Shown here in pieces: positions 42,975-51,926 of a DNA stretch of 64,000 bases (positions are counted from its first letter, which is position 1; the number at the start of each line of letters is the position of its first letter). Source of the DNA: Pseudoduganella violacea. GTDB lineage: Bacteria; Pseudomonadota; Gammaproteobacteria; Burkholderiales; Burkholderiaceae_D. The stretch covers positions 1-64,000 of the forward strand of contig NZ_JACHXD010000014.1 of NCBI RefSeq assembly GCF_014191875.1. Direction: 5' to 3'. Below the pieces are notes generated by a model. That model saw only the letters and a program-made list of their open reading frames with translations. It searched no databases and was not told where the DNA came from. A program made the position numbers and the translations under genes.

Positions 42975-43870
42975 CCGCTGCCGATATCGGCCAGCCCTTC
43001 ATCGAGTCCGAGTTTCTGGATCAGGCGGCGCGCGTCGAACGGCGCGCGCACCTTGATGTCGTTGTCGAAGTAGCAGTAGATATCGCGGCTGGCGCGCTGC
43101 GGCGCCTTGTGCTCCGAGATGAGTTTTGCGTCGTCGGGCTGGTCACCGTCGCTCCAGGCGCGGATGCGTTGCGCCCAGCGTTCCAGCGCCGCGTCGGTAT
43201 AGCCGCTCGCGTACAGCTCCTTGTCGCCGTGCAGGCGCAGGTACATGAAGCTGGCGCAGAGGTCTTCATAATCGGGCCATTTGCCGGCCGTGTCGGCCAC
43301 CACCATCGCCACCTTGTATTTGCGCAGCAGGGTGATGAAGCGCGCGTCGATGAAGCTGTCGTTGCGGACTTCCATGGCGTGCAGCAGCTTGCGTTTGGCG
43401 TCGACCTGCAGCGAGGTCCGTCCCTTCATCTGCGGGCCGTGGTGGCGCGCCAGCTCCAGCGCCTGTTCCGTGTTGTGCGGCAGCAGGCTGAGAAAACCTT
43501 CGACGGTATCGGCGTCGAAGCGCAGGCTGGGCGGCAGCTGCCAGAGAAATGGCCCCAGCTTTTCGCGCAGTTCGAAGACGCCGGAGGCGAAGATATTGGC
43601 CAGCGCTTCGCGCGGTTCGCGCAGGCGGATGATGTGGGTCAGGTAGCGGTTGCCCTTGTGGCTGAAAACGAAGCCGGGTGGGGTAGCCTCGTACCAGGCG
43701 CGGTAGCTGGCCGGGCGCTGCAGCGCGTAGAAGGAACCGTTCAGCTCAATCGAGGGCAGGGCGCGCGACGCGAATTCCAGTTCGCGTGCCTGCGCCAGCT
43801 TTTTGGGATAGAACACGCCGCGCCAGGGCGGGTAGCGCCATCCCGAAATGCCGATATGGATTTTTGCCAT
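42971..43870 (-). CDS. DUF72 family protein
   Basis: 299 residues from ATG 43870. It opens with the family signature G-I-S-G-W-R-Y-P-P-W and F-Y-P-K-K, has S-I-E-L-N-G-S-F-Y and ends with R-D-I-Y-C-Y-F-D-N-D. DUF72 (YecE-like) proteins are TIM-barrel in fold with unknown function. Overlaps the CLC gene tail to tail by four bases. Confidence 0.9.
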   Translation of the reverse strand: MAKIHIGISGWRYPPWRGVFYPKKLAQARELEFASRALPSIELNGSFYALQRPASYRAWYEATPPGFVFSHKGNRYLTHIIRLREPREALANIFASGVFELREKLGPFLWQLPPSLRFDADTVEGFLSLLPHNTEQALELARHHGPQMKGRTSLQVDAKRKLLHAMEVRNDSFIDARFITLLRKYKVAMVVADTAGKWPDYEDLCASFMYLRLHGDKELYASGYTDAALERWAQRIRAWSDGDQPDDAKLISEHKAPQRASRDIYCYFDNDIKVRAPFDARRLIQKLGLDEGLADIGSG

Positions 43871-43913
43871 GCCCGAGTATAGGCGGCTTGGCGGCACGGC
43901 GGCGCATGGATGC

Positions 43914-44258
43914 TTAACGTGGCGCAGCGGGGATCGGCGCTTGGGGGGATGGAAGATAAATCACCACCGGCGCGGGCTGGGCGGGCGCGGCCTTGGGCGT
44001 GGCGTTGTTCAGCACAAAGGTCATGACGGTAATGCCGGCCATGGCAATGCCCAGCGACATGCCGATCACCCACTTGATGGTATCGGCAAACCCCTTGTGC
44101 ATCTCGGCGCGAAGGGAGGAGATAGCTTCGTAGAACTCGGTCTTGGTGACTAAGGTCGCCTCGATCCGGGCTAGACGTTCGCGTGTCTCAACCGCAAAAG
44201 CTTCCTGATTCGTGATCCGATGTTCCATGCCTTCATCGTAGTTTTCGTGAGGTGCCAT
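43914..44258 (-). CDS. small membrane protein with coiled coil
   Basis: 114 residues from ATG 44258 behind GGAG. A short coiled coil (about 15-60: VETRERLARIEATLVTK) precedes one transmembrane helix (about 68-88), then a Pro/Ala-rich tail (PAPVVIYLPSPQAPIPAAPR). This is the layout of small phage-tail or hemolysin-XhlA-like and DUF1640-like proteins, but the match is loose. Function unknown. Confidence 0.6.
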   Translation of the reverse strand: MAPHENYDEGMEHRITNQEAFAVETRERLARIEATLVTKTEFYEAISSLRAEMHKGFADTIKWVIGMSLGIAMAGITVMTFVLNNATPKAAPAQPAPVVIYLPSPQAPIPAAPR

Positions 44259-44335
44259 GTCAATTCTCCTTTGTGCACGAGTGCGCCGGTGAAAACACCA
44301 GTGCCGGACAAGCGGAGAAGACGGACTTTGCGCTG

Positions 44336-44360
44336 GCTCAGGCGGCAAAGCCGCCTGAGC
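44336..44360. terminator. strong hairpin after the PEP-CTERM gene
   Basis: GCTCAGGCGGC-AAA-GCCGCCTGAGC is an 11-bp perfect stem with a three-base loop. It lies 15 bases after the PEP-CTERM gene stop on the - strand. It lacks a T run, so it may work as an mRNA 3'-end stabiliser or a weak terminator. Confidence 0.5.
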
Positions 44361-44374
44361 AGAGGGGGCGGGGA

Positions 44375-44935
44375 TCAGCCTTGCTTGCGGCGGCGGGCGA
44401 TGAAGGCCATCAGGCCCAGGCCGCCGAGCAGCATGCCGTAGGTGGCCGGCTCGGGTACGGCCGAAATGCTGCTGAAGGCGCGATAGTTGCTCGAACCGCG
44501 CGGCAGGCCGCTGAAGGTGAACAGGGTATCGGCTGCCACGGGCTTATCCCAGTGGAACACCAGTTCGCCACGGCCATAGTGCACGGCCAGGTAATCGAAG
44601 CTGGCGCCGACCTTGAACGAGCCGGCTTTGCTGTTGGCCAGGTCTTTCGCGCCCACCAGTTGCAGCGAGCCTTTGCCGGTCGACGGCAGCTTGAACAAGC
44701 CTTCGACCAGGGATTCGATATTCGCGGGGTTTTGCGGATTGATGTTCTCGCCGTCAAACACCCAGACCGAGGCGGCGGCGATAGGACCATAACTTACTTT
44801 GCCCGAGCCCACGGTAAAACCGCTGGTTTTCGGTGCGGTGATCTCGACCCATTTGGCGGCGTGGGCCAGAGGGGCGGCAAACACGGTGGCGGCGGCCAAC
44901 GCAATCGCGGCGGCATGCGTCGTCAGTTTCTTCAT
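44375..44935 (-). CDS. PEP-CTERM sorting-domain protein
   Basis: 186 residues from ATG 44935. Signal peptide (about 1-26), a beta-rich body and a C-terminal V-P-E-P-A-T-Y-G-M followed by a hydrophobic helix and R-R-R-K. This is the PEP-CTERM sorting signal, processed by exosortase for export linked to exopolysaccharide. No exosortase is present in the window. Confidence 0.88.
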   Translation of the reverse strand: MKKLTTHAAAIALAAATVFAAPLAHAAKWVEITAPKTSGFTVGSGKVSYGPIAAASVWVFDGENINPQNPANIESLVEGLFKLPSTGKGSLQLVGAKDLANSKAGSFKVGASFDYLAVHYGRGELVFHWDKPVAADTLFTFSGLPRGSSNYRAFSSISAVPEPATYGMLLGGLGLMAFIARRRKQG

Positions 44936-45065
44936 CTTTCTTCCTGATTGTGGATGAGCTTGCCGTGGCACCGGCAAGGCGTGGGATCGTAGTGATCGCT
45001 AAATAGTTTCTAAAAGAAAACTATGCTTAGCATTATACAACGCTTTACCCCGCAAGTATTCAGCC

Positions 45066-45188
45066 CTGTCGTAATTTCCACACGACAGTGTTCGTGGCCC
45101 ACCTGCTTTTTATATTGCCATAAAGAATTACGTAAAAACCTTACGCAACTTACCAATTGCTACCCCCGGGAGAGGCCGATACTATCGG
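45066..45188. promoter_or_regulatory. palindrome-rich intergenic region before the VirK-like gene
   Basis: The 328-base gap from 44936 to 45263 contains no gene. It is AT-rich near 45000-45060. CTGTCGT and ACGACAG (45066-45072 and 45082-45088) form a 7-bp inverted repeat. CCGATA-C-TATCGG (45176-45188) is a second palindrome, 75 bases before the start of the next gene. These are candidate operator sites for the two divergent genes. Confidence 0.35.
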
Positions 45189-45263
45189 TGGCCTTGTAAC
45201 GTATTGTTTCGGGAATGTATAACAATGTTTCTGCAAAAGAAACAAATAATCGGGAGACAAACC

Positions 45264-46157
45264 ATGCAGCCCATCACTCTGACCGTCGGTCTGGAGAAGA
45301 AATCGCCGCTCTCGCACTTCGCCGCGGCGCTGAAGCTGCATACGCGCGCGCTGGCGCATTTCCGCATGACGCGCGACTGGCTCGGCATGCTCAACTCCGA
45401 CCAGATGCTGCGCGAATTGGCGCATGCTCAGCCGCGCCTGATCCACAAGGTTTACCGTCCCTGGCTCAGTCAGCGCATGAACCGGCGCGAACGCCTGGCG
45501 GCCCTGGTCGGCCATTACCGCTTCATTCTGCGCCAGGGCTTGGGCGCCTTGGTGGCCGAAGCCGCGCGCGGCCCGGTGCAATTGGCGGCCTTCGCCGGCA
45601 AGAGCGGCACGCCCTATAGCATCGAGCTGTGCGCCATCGTGCCGATGGAGCGGGAAGGCGAACTGGTGCTGCAACTGCGGCGCGATGGGACGCTGGTCTG
45701 CTCGGTAGCGTTTTCCTTCATCAACGATGGTCCGCATATGCAGATCGGCGTCGGCTGCATCCAGGGACCATCCTGCGGCGCGGGCCTGGAACTGATGCGC
45801 GAAGCGACCCGCGAACTGCATGGCTTGCGCCCCAAGAGCCTGCTGGTGCGCCTGCTGCGTCACCTGGGCCACGCCAGCGGTTGCGCGCGCATGGTCCTAG
45901 TCTGCAATAAGAACCGCACGGCGGCACGCACCGCCCTACGCGACGGCAAGATCAAGGCTTGCTACGACAGCCTGTGGCTGGAAATGGGTGCCATAGCGCG
46001 CCCTGACGGCGACTACGAACTCGCTTGCAGCGCCTTGCAGCCGCCCGAGCTGGAAGCCGTGCCGTCCAAAAAGCGCTCCGAAATGCGCAAGCGCCACGAC
46101 ATGCTGGCCCTGCTCAATGCCGATGTGCTGGCCCGCCTGGCGCCGCAAACCCCTTAA
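45264..46157 (+). CDS. VirK/YbjX-family (DUF535) protein
   Basis: 297 residues from ATG 45264 behind GGGAG. It has the layout of the DUF535 family: an N-terminal helical region, then the conserved R-M-N-R-R-E-R-L and H-Y-R-F-I, a beta-rich core (GELVLQLRRDGTLVCSVAFSF) and the C-terminal K-K-R-S-E-M-R-K-R-H. Members in enterobacteria affect virulence and envelope stress, but the biochemistry is unknown. The tRNA-Leu gene follows. Confidence 0.78.
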   Translation: MQPITLTVGLEKKSPLSHFAAALKLHTRALAHFRMTRDWLGMLNSDQMLRELAHAQPRLIHKVYRPWLSQRMNRRERLAALVGHYRFILRQGLGALVAEAARGPVQLAAFAGKSGTPYSIELCAIVPMEREGELVLQLRRDGTLVCSVAFSFINDGPHMQIGVGCIQGPSCGAGLELMREATRELHGLRPKSLLVRLLRHLGHASGCARMVLVCNKNRTAARTALRDGKIKACYDSLWLEMGAIARPDGDYELACSALQPPELEAVPSKKRSEMRKRHDMLALLNADVLARLAPQTP

Positions 46158-46220
46158 GCCATCAGGCTTCCAGCCCCGCTCTGGAAGTTATTGTTCAGCC
46201 ATGTCATAATAGCGGGCTGT

Positions 46221-46307
46221 GCCCCGGTGGTGAAATTGGTAGACACACCGGACTTAAAATCCGTTGGCCGCAAGGCCGTGCCGGTTCGATTCCGGCCCGG
46301 GGCACCA
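46221..46307 (+). tRNA. tRNA-Leu (anticodon UAA)
   Basis: The 87-base sequence folds as a tRNA. The acceptor stem is GCCCCGG paired with CCGGGGC, followed by A and an encoded CCA. The D-arm region is GGTGAAATTGGTAGACA, the anticodon loop is CTTAAAA (anticodon TAA at 46255-46257), a long class II variable arm (TTGGCCGCAAGGCCG) follows, and the T-arm contains GGTTCGATTCC. The anticodon and long variable arm fit leucine. Confidence 0.95.
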
Positions 46308-46475
46308 CGTCTCTCTTCATCTGCGCTGTTCCGCGCAGCCGCAGCGCCCCCTCCCATCCGCTGCCATATTAAAACCCGCATAAAAATGGTGTAGGATTCT
46401 GGACGGCGAAATTGGCGCCCCGCTGTCGCAACACGCGGCAGTGCGCCGCGCCGCGGTTACTCAAGGATTAAATCA

Positions 46476-47336
46476 ATGCAAATCAAGATCAACGATATGC
46501 TGCGCGACTATATCGAGCCGCTGACCGAGGCGGAGCATAGCGCGCTGGAACGCAGCCTGCTGGCCGAAGGCTGCCGCGATGCGCTCGTGCTTTGGGACGA
46601 TGTGCTGGTCGATGGCCACAACCGTTACGCGATCTGCCAAAAGCACGGCATTCCCTTCAAGGTCACGCAGAACACCAGCTTCAAGAGCATGGAAGACGTG
46701 ATGCTGTGGATGATCGATAACCACCTCGGCCGCCGCAGCGTGTCCGACTTCCAGCGCGGCGTGCTGGCGCTGCGCAAGAAAGATATCCTGGCCCAGCGTG
46801 CCGAAGAGGATAACGCCCGCATCCAGGCCGAGGACGCGAGCATCGCGCCGCCCGAGCCGGAAGCCGAGGCCGCGCCGGCGCCCAAGGTGCGCACTTCGCG
46901 CGAGGACATCGCGCGCGCCGCGCGCCTGAGCAGCAATACCATCAGCCAGATCGAGAAAATCCAGAAGACGGCTACGCCTGAGCTGGTGGAGGCGGTGCGC
47001 GCCGGCACCATCTCGATCAACGCCGCCGCTACGGTGGCTTCGTTGCCGGACGCCGACCAGGTGGCCGCCGTGGCCGGCGGCAAGAAATTCCTGCAGCAGG
47101 CCGCACGCGAAATCCGCGAGCAGCGCGCCGCTTCGCGTCCGCCGAAAGCGCCGAAAGCCGTGCCGGAGGGCGAGGGCGAAGCCGAGGGCGGACACAGCGG
47201 CGCCCCGTGGGATGGCCCGAGCGAAGTCGAGCAGCTGCGCCTGGAAGTGGCCCAGCTCAAAGACAAGAACGCCGCGCTGCGCGCCGAAAACGCCGAACTG
47301 CGCGAACGCATCGCCACCCTGGTCGACGCGTCCTGA
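46476..47336 (+). CDS. ParB-like partition/replication protein, orphan
   Basis: 286 residues behind CAAGGA. The N-terminal ParB/sulfiredoxin-type domain (about 5-80) has V-D-G-H-N-R-Y, a central helix-turn-helix region (about 140-185: TSREDIARAARLSSNTISQIEKI) follows, and the end is a short coiled coil (about 250-280). Such proteins are usual on plasmids. No ParA gene is beside it. It may be a chromosomally captured plasmid gene, and tRNA-Leu, a common integration site, lies 169 bases upstream. Confidence 0.72.
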   Translation: MQIKINDMLRDYIEPLTEAEHSALERSLLAEGCRDALVLWDDVLVDGHNRYAICQKHGIPFKVTQNTSFKSMEDVMLWMIDNHLGRRSVSDFQRGVLALRKKDILAQRAEEDNARIQAEDASIAPPEPEAEAAPAPKVRTSREDIARAARLSSNTISQIEKIQKTATPELVEAVRAGTISINAAATVASLPDADQVAAVAGGKKFLQQAAREIREQRAASRPPKAPKAVPEGEGEAEGGHSGAPWDGPSEVEQLRLEVAQLKDKNAALRAENAELRERIATLVDAS

Positions 47337-47373
47337 GCGCGCGCCATATAAAAACATACGGAGAAAAAGCCCC

Positions 47374-49581
47374 ATGCCGAGACTGTCGCGTTCCGCGCTT
47401 GCCCTAGCCTGTGCCATGCCCTTGGCCGTCATCGCGGCCCCGGCCGCGCCTGCCCGCGCCGGCGGCGTCGGTGCGATCGAGGCATTGCGCCTGAAAATGG
47501 CCGCCGAGCGCGTCAGCATCCTGCGCGATAAATGGGGCATTGCCCACGTCTACGGCAATACCGACGCCGATGCCGTGTTCGGCATGGTGTATGCGCAGGC
47601 CGAGGATGATTTCAAGCGCATCGAACTGAACTACATCAATGCCATGGGCCGCCTGGCCGAGGTCGAAGGCGAGAAGGCGTTGTACCAGGACTTGCGCATG
47701 AAGCTCTTCATCACGCCCGAGCTGCTCAAAAGCCAGTATCAGGCCAGCCCAGCCTGGCTGAAAAAGCTGATGGGCGCCTGGGCCGATGGCTTGAACTTCT
47801 ACCTGCATACGCATCCCGAAGTGCAGCCGCGTCTGCTGACCCGCTTTGAACCGTGGATGGCGCTCAGTTTCAGCGAAGGCAGTATCGGCGGCGATATCGA
47901 ATCGATCGACCTCAAACAGCTGGAAGCCTTCTACTCCAAGGCGCCGCAGCGGCCGCATGTGCTGCCGGCGCTGGCCATGGAAAAGGAGCCGAGCGGCTCC
48001 AACGGCTTTGCCATCGCGCCGGCGCTGAGCAAGTCTGGCCATGCGCTGTTGATGATCAATCCGCATACTTCCTTCTATTTCCGGCCCGAGATCCATGTGG
48101 TCAGCCGCCAGGGGCTGAATGCCTATGGCGCCGTGACCTGGGGCCAGTTCTTCGTCTACCAGGGCTTTAACGAGCGCCTGGGTTGGATGCACACCTCGGG
48201 CGGTGCCGATGTGATCGACGAGTTCGTGGAAACCATCGTCGAGCAGGACGGCAAGCTGTTCTACCAGTATGGCAAGGAACAGCGTCCGGTCAAGGCGGTG
48301 GCGATCCGCCTGCCGTACAAGACGGCGCAGGGCATGGCCGAGAAGACCGTCACCGCCTACTTCACGCACCACGGCCCCATCGTGCGCGAACAGGATGGCA
48401 AATGGGTGGCGGTGGCCCTGATGAACGAGCCGCTCAAGGCGCTCACGCAATCCTATGTGCGCACCAAGGCGCGCAATTACGCCGCCTTCTACAAGGCCAT
48501 GGAGCTGCGCACCAACTCGTCCAACAACACCGTGTATGCGGATGCGGATGGCAATATCGCTTACTTCCACGGCAATTTCGTGCCGGTGCGCGATGCGGCC
48601 TTCGACTACACCAAGCCAGTCGATGGCAGCAACCCCGCCACCGACTGGAAGGGCTTGCACGCGGTGAAGGACACCATCCAGCTCTTCAATCCGAAGAATG
48701 GCTGGATTCAGAACACCAATAACTGGCCGTTCTCGGCGGCCGGCGCCTACAGCCCGCGCCGCCAGGACTATCCGGCTTATATGTCGGTGTATCCGGAAAA
48801 CGCGCGCGGCATCCACGCCGTGCGCGTGCTGCAAAACCAGCAGGACTTCACGCTCGACAGCTTGATCGCCGCCGCCTACGACAGCCAGCTGACCGCCTTC
48901 GAGCCGCTGCTGCCGCAGCTGGTGCGCGCCTATGACGAATCGCCGGCCAGCGATCTGCTGAAAGCCGGTCTGACCGAGCAGATTTCCCTGCTGCGTGACT
49001 GGAATATGCGCTACAGCCTGAATTCGGTGCCGACCTCGCTCGCCATCTACTGGCTGCAGGAGCTGGTCAAGACCCACGGTGCGGCGGCGCGCGAGAAGCG
49101 TATGCCGGTGCTCGATTATCTGGGCAGCCAGATCAATACCCAGCAGCGTCTGGAAGCGCTGACGCGTGCCTCGGCGCGCCTGGAATCGGACTTCGGCAGC
49201 TGGAAGACGCCCTGGGGCGAGATCAACCGCTTCCAGCGCCTGAGCGGCGACATCGTGCAAGCCTTCGACGACGACAAGCCCAGCATTCCCGTGCCCTACG
49301 CTTCCGGCAACTGGGGCGCGCTGGCCGCCTACGGTCCGCTGACGCCGCCGAAAACGCGCCGCATTTATGGCGAGCGCGGCAACAGCTTCGTGGCGGCGGT
49401 CGAATTCGGGCCGCGCATCCGCGCCAAGAGCATCCTGGCGGGTGGTCAAAGCAGCGACCCAGCCTCGCCGCACTTCCTGGACCAGGCCGAAATGTATGCG
49501 CGCGGCGAGTTCAAAGAGGTGCTGTTCTACCGCGAAGACGTGGAAAAAAATCTGGAACGCAAGTACCACCCCGGCGAATAA
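47374..49581 (+). CDS. penicillin-acylase-family enzyme (AHL/acyl acylase)
   Basis: 735 residues from ATG 47374 behind GGAGA. Signal peptide to about residue 27. The N-terminal-nucleophile motif G-S-N-G-F-A-I places the catalytic Ser at 209, and the chain before it is the alpha chain. The family cleaves amides such as penicillin or acyl-homoserine lactones after self-cleavage in the periplasm. The normal length and the full Ntn layout are kept. The substrate is not predictable from sequence alone; an AHL or cyclic lipopeptide acylase is possible. Confidence 0.88.
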   Translation: MPRLSRSALALACAMPLAVIAAPAAPARAGGVGAIEALRLKMAAERVSILRDKWGIAHVYGNTDADAVFGMVYAQAEDDFKRIELNYINAMGRLAEVEGEKALYQDLRMKLFITPELLKSQYQASPAWLKKLMGAWADGLNFYLHTHPEVQPRLLTRFEPWMALSFSEGSIGGDIESIDLKQLEAFYSKAPQRPHVLPALAMEKEPSGSNGFAIAPALSKSGHALLMINPHTSFYFRPEIHVVSRQGLNAYGAVTWGQFFVYQGFNERLGWMHTSGGADVIDEFVETIVEQDGKLFYQYGKEQRPVKAVAIRLPYKTAQGMAEKTVTAYFTHHGPIVREQDGKWVAVALMNEPLKALTQSYVRTKARNYAAFYKAMELRTNSSNNTVYADADGNIAYFHGNFVPVRDAAFDYTKPVDGSNPATDWKGLHAVKDTIQLFNPKNGWIQNTNNWPFSAAGAYSPRRQDYPAYMSVYPENARGIHAVRVLQNQQDFTLDSLIAAAYDSQLTAFEPLLPQLVRAYDESPASDLLKAGLTEQISLLRDWNMRYSLNSVPTSLAIYWLQELVKTHGAAAREKRMPVLDYLGSQINTQQRLEALTRASARLESDFGSWKTPWGEINRFQRLSGDIVQAFDDDKPSIPVPYASGNWGALAAYGPLTPPKTRRIYGERGNSFVAAVEFGPRIRAKSILAGGQSSDPASPHFLDQAEMYARGEFKEVLFYREDVEKNLERKYHPGE

Positions 49582-49683
49582 AGTCCGGTTTGCGCTGGCG
49601 CAAAGTCCCGTTTGACGCCAGCGCTGTTCCCTCGCTCCGGCGGCGCAGAATAGTCAACAGCAAGCGACTACCGGGAGCACATC

Positions 49684-51186
49684 ATGAGCACGCCAGACAG
49701 CGGCAAGCCCAGCCTCGACGCGCAAAGGCTGGAGGATTTCATCTTCGTCCGCGAACTCAACGAAGTTTTTCTACTGCTGGACCATATCTCGGGCTGCTGG
49801 GACAAAAGCTGGTACGCGCAGCCCAAGACCTTTGCCGACGAAATCATTCCCAACGTGCTGGAACTGTGCAAGATCGGCCTGGAAGCGGACGGCAGCGACA
49901 ATAGCAAGGCCGAGCAAGCCTACAAGCTGCTGTGCGCCAAGGACAAGCTGAACGCCGCCGCGCGTCCCGCCAGCGGCATGACGATCGCCTTCACGCTGCT
50001 GGTCGTCGGCGAGGGCAACCGGCGCAGCTGGAGCGCCTGGATGACCGGCATCGGCAATCTGTGGCGGCACTGGACCCGGCCGCGCGAAGCCACGCTGGCG
50101 CTGCCGCCGCCGGACGCCGGCGCTTCCGCGCCGCAAGCGGTGGACGCGGGGACGGTGGCGAGCAACGGCGGCGCCGCCGTCCCGGTCGGCAACGCGCTGG
50201 TGGCGCTGCCGGTGCAGCGCAACAGCAGCCGTTCATGGGATAAGCCGACCCGCCTGACCCTGGCGCGCCACGCCTTTCCCGGCCTGGTGCATGTGGCGAT
50301 CAAGTTCAAGCTGTGGCTGAGCTGCATCGTCTTGCTGCTGGTGCTGGGCTTGATGGGAACCTGCGTGATGTCCTGGCATATCACGGGCGGCAATGTGATC
50401 CTCCAGCATCTGGACGAGTTGAAAGTCAAGGAAGCCGTCCTGCAAAAAACCATCGCCGAGGCCGAGCTGAAATTTGCCACCGACGAGCAGGAGCATCAGA
50501 CCGGCCAGCCCGCGCCGATGCCGATGGCGATCCCGGCCCGGGCCGATGCGCCTGGCCAGGCGAGGGCGCGCAACGCCAGCCGTCCCGTGCAGTTCTGTTC
50601 CTTGTTCGAGAAAGACGCTACGCCCTTTTACCGCAGCACCGAGGAATACCAGTTATGCAGCCGCAAGCGCGCGATCGAGCGGCAGATCGTGATCGCCCAC
50701 GATGCCTTGGGTGACTGGTTGCAGCCTTGGATCGACGTCTATCAATATGTACAGGCTAAACTTAGCAGTGGCCGGATGTTCTATCCGCCTCCCGCCGCGC
50801 AAGGCAATACCGAGGAGCTGGCGCAGATCGTCACCATGGTCGTGGGCACGGCGGTGCTGCCGCTGTTCTATGGTGTGCTGGGGGCCGGCGCGGCCGTGGT
50901 GCGCGACCTGTGGGCCAAGATGCGCGAAAGCCTGCTGTCGCCGCGCGACCTCTCGCTGGCGCTCCTGCAACTGGCGCTCGGTGCGACGATAGGCGCTTGC
51001 ATCGCCTTGTTCATCAGTCCCTCGCCGCAAGCCGGCGGCAAGGAGGCAGCGCTGCTGGGCAGCTGGGCGCTGAGCAGCTCAGCCCTGTCCTTTGTCGCCG
51101 GCTTTGGCGTGGAAGGCGTGTTCCTGGCGCTGGAAAGCCTGGTGCGGCGCGTTTTCAATGTCAGCGATCCGGCCAGGAAGCCCTGA
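49684..51186 (+). CDS. hypothetical membrane protein
   Basis: 500 residues from ATG 49684 with GGGAG upstream. An N-terminal soluble part (about 1-205) contains an Ala/Pro-rich linker (residues 138-180). A transmembrane helix lies near 213-235, then a coiled region, and three further hydrophobic segments occur near 378-485. No domain is recognised. The C-terminus lies two bases from the convergent hydrolase gene. Confidence 0.6.
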   Translation: MSTPDSGKPSLDAQRLEDFIFVRELNEVFLLLDHISGCWDKSWYAQPKTFADEIIPNVLELCKIGLEADGSDNSKAEQAYKLLCAKDKLNAAARPASGMTIAFTLLVVGEGNRRSWSAWMTGIGNLWRHWTRPREATLALPPPDAGASAPQAVDAGTVASNGGAAVPVGNALVALPVQRNSSRSWDKPTRLTLARHAFPGLVHVAIKFKLWLSCIVLLLVLGLMGTCVMSWHITGGNVILQHLDELKVKEAVLQKTIAEAELKFATDEQEHQTGQPAPMPMAIPARADAPGQARARNASRPVQFCSLFEKDATPFYRSTEEYQLCSRKRAIERQIVIAHDALGDWLQPWIDVYQYVQAKLSSGRMFYPPPAAQGNTEELAQIVTMVVGTAVLPLFYGVLGAGAAVVRDLWAKMRESLLSPRDLSLALLQLALGATIGACIALFISPSPQAGGKEAALLGSWALSSSALSFVAGFGVEGVFLALESLVRRVFNVSDPARKP

Positions 51187-51188
51187 AC

Positions 51189-51809
51189 TTAGCGGCGCGT
51201 GCGCAGGTTGGAGGCATACAGATTATCGCGTTCCAGTGCCTCGCCGCTGCTGGCAGCCGCGATCCACGCCCGCGTGCTGACCACGGCCGCGAAGTTGGAG
51301 TGGAAGACCGTGTTGAAGACGCGATGGATTTCCTCGGCGCTGACCTTGCCCGCCGCGTTCTGGTAGGAGAGGGCGCCCGTCGCATCGTCCAGCACTTCGA
51401 CCGTCAATCCTTCATGGGCGGCCTGGAAGACGGTGCTGGCGTTGCAGTTGTGCGTCATATAGCCGACGATGGTCAGCGTATCGATGGAACGCGCCGCCAG
51501 CCACTCGCGCAGGCCGGTGCCGGCGAAGGAACTCGCCATCGTTTTGTTGACGTGATGGTCGATGGGCAGTTCCGCGATTTGCGGATGCAGACGCCATCCA
51601 GCGGAACCCTTGGCGAAGATCGGCGAACCTTCCGGCGTGTCGTGCTGCACCACGATCACGGGAATATCCTGGGCCTTGGCCGTCTTCATGGCCTGCACGA
51701 TATTCGGCAGTGAGGTCGCCACGGGCGGATATTCGATCGGCAGATCGCCGGTGAAATATTCGTTTTGCACGTCGATCACGAGCAGGGCGCGGCGCGGGGT
51801 AGTGGACAT
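51189..51809 (-). CDS. isochorismatase-like cysteine hydrolase
   Basis: 206 residues. It has L-V-I-D-V-Q-N-E-Y-F (first Asp), N-K-T-M-A-S-S-F (Lys) and G-Y-M-T-H-N-C-N (Cys), the catalytic Asp-Lys-Cys set of the family, which includes nicotinamidases and isochorismatases. Substrate unknown. It is divergent from the GlxA-like regulator, which may control it. The gap is 117 bases. Confidence 0.9.
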   Translation of the reverse strand: MSTTPRRALLVIDVQNEYFTGDLPIEYPPVATSLPNIVQAMKTAKAQDIPVIVVQHDTPEGSPIFAKGSAGWRLHPQIAELPIDHHVNKTMASSFAGTGLREWLAARSIDTLTIVGYMTHNCNASTVFQAAHEGLTVEVLDDATGALSYQNAAGKVSAEEIHRVFNTVFHSNFAAVVSTRAWIAAASSGEALERDNLYASNLRTRR

Positions 51810-51926
51810 GGTGTTCTCCTTTATCGGTTGAGGGGCGGGGCGTTGCGTTCCCGGTGAGCAGCATTCTCATCCGGCACAGCGCACGCGAAAAGTGGCCTCA
51901 AGGCATATCTTCGATATAATCGGGCC

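Noticed and set aside
47404..49569. 721-codon - strand frame opposite the acylase gene
   Set aside because: Antisense of an Ntn hydrolase with intact motifs; His/Arg-rich non-natural sequence.
49589..49604. Inverted repeat TTTGCGCTGGCGCAAA after the acylase gene
   Set aside because: Short stem with a small loop and no T run; too weak to call a terminator.
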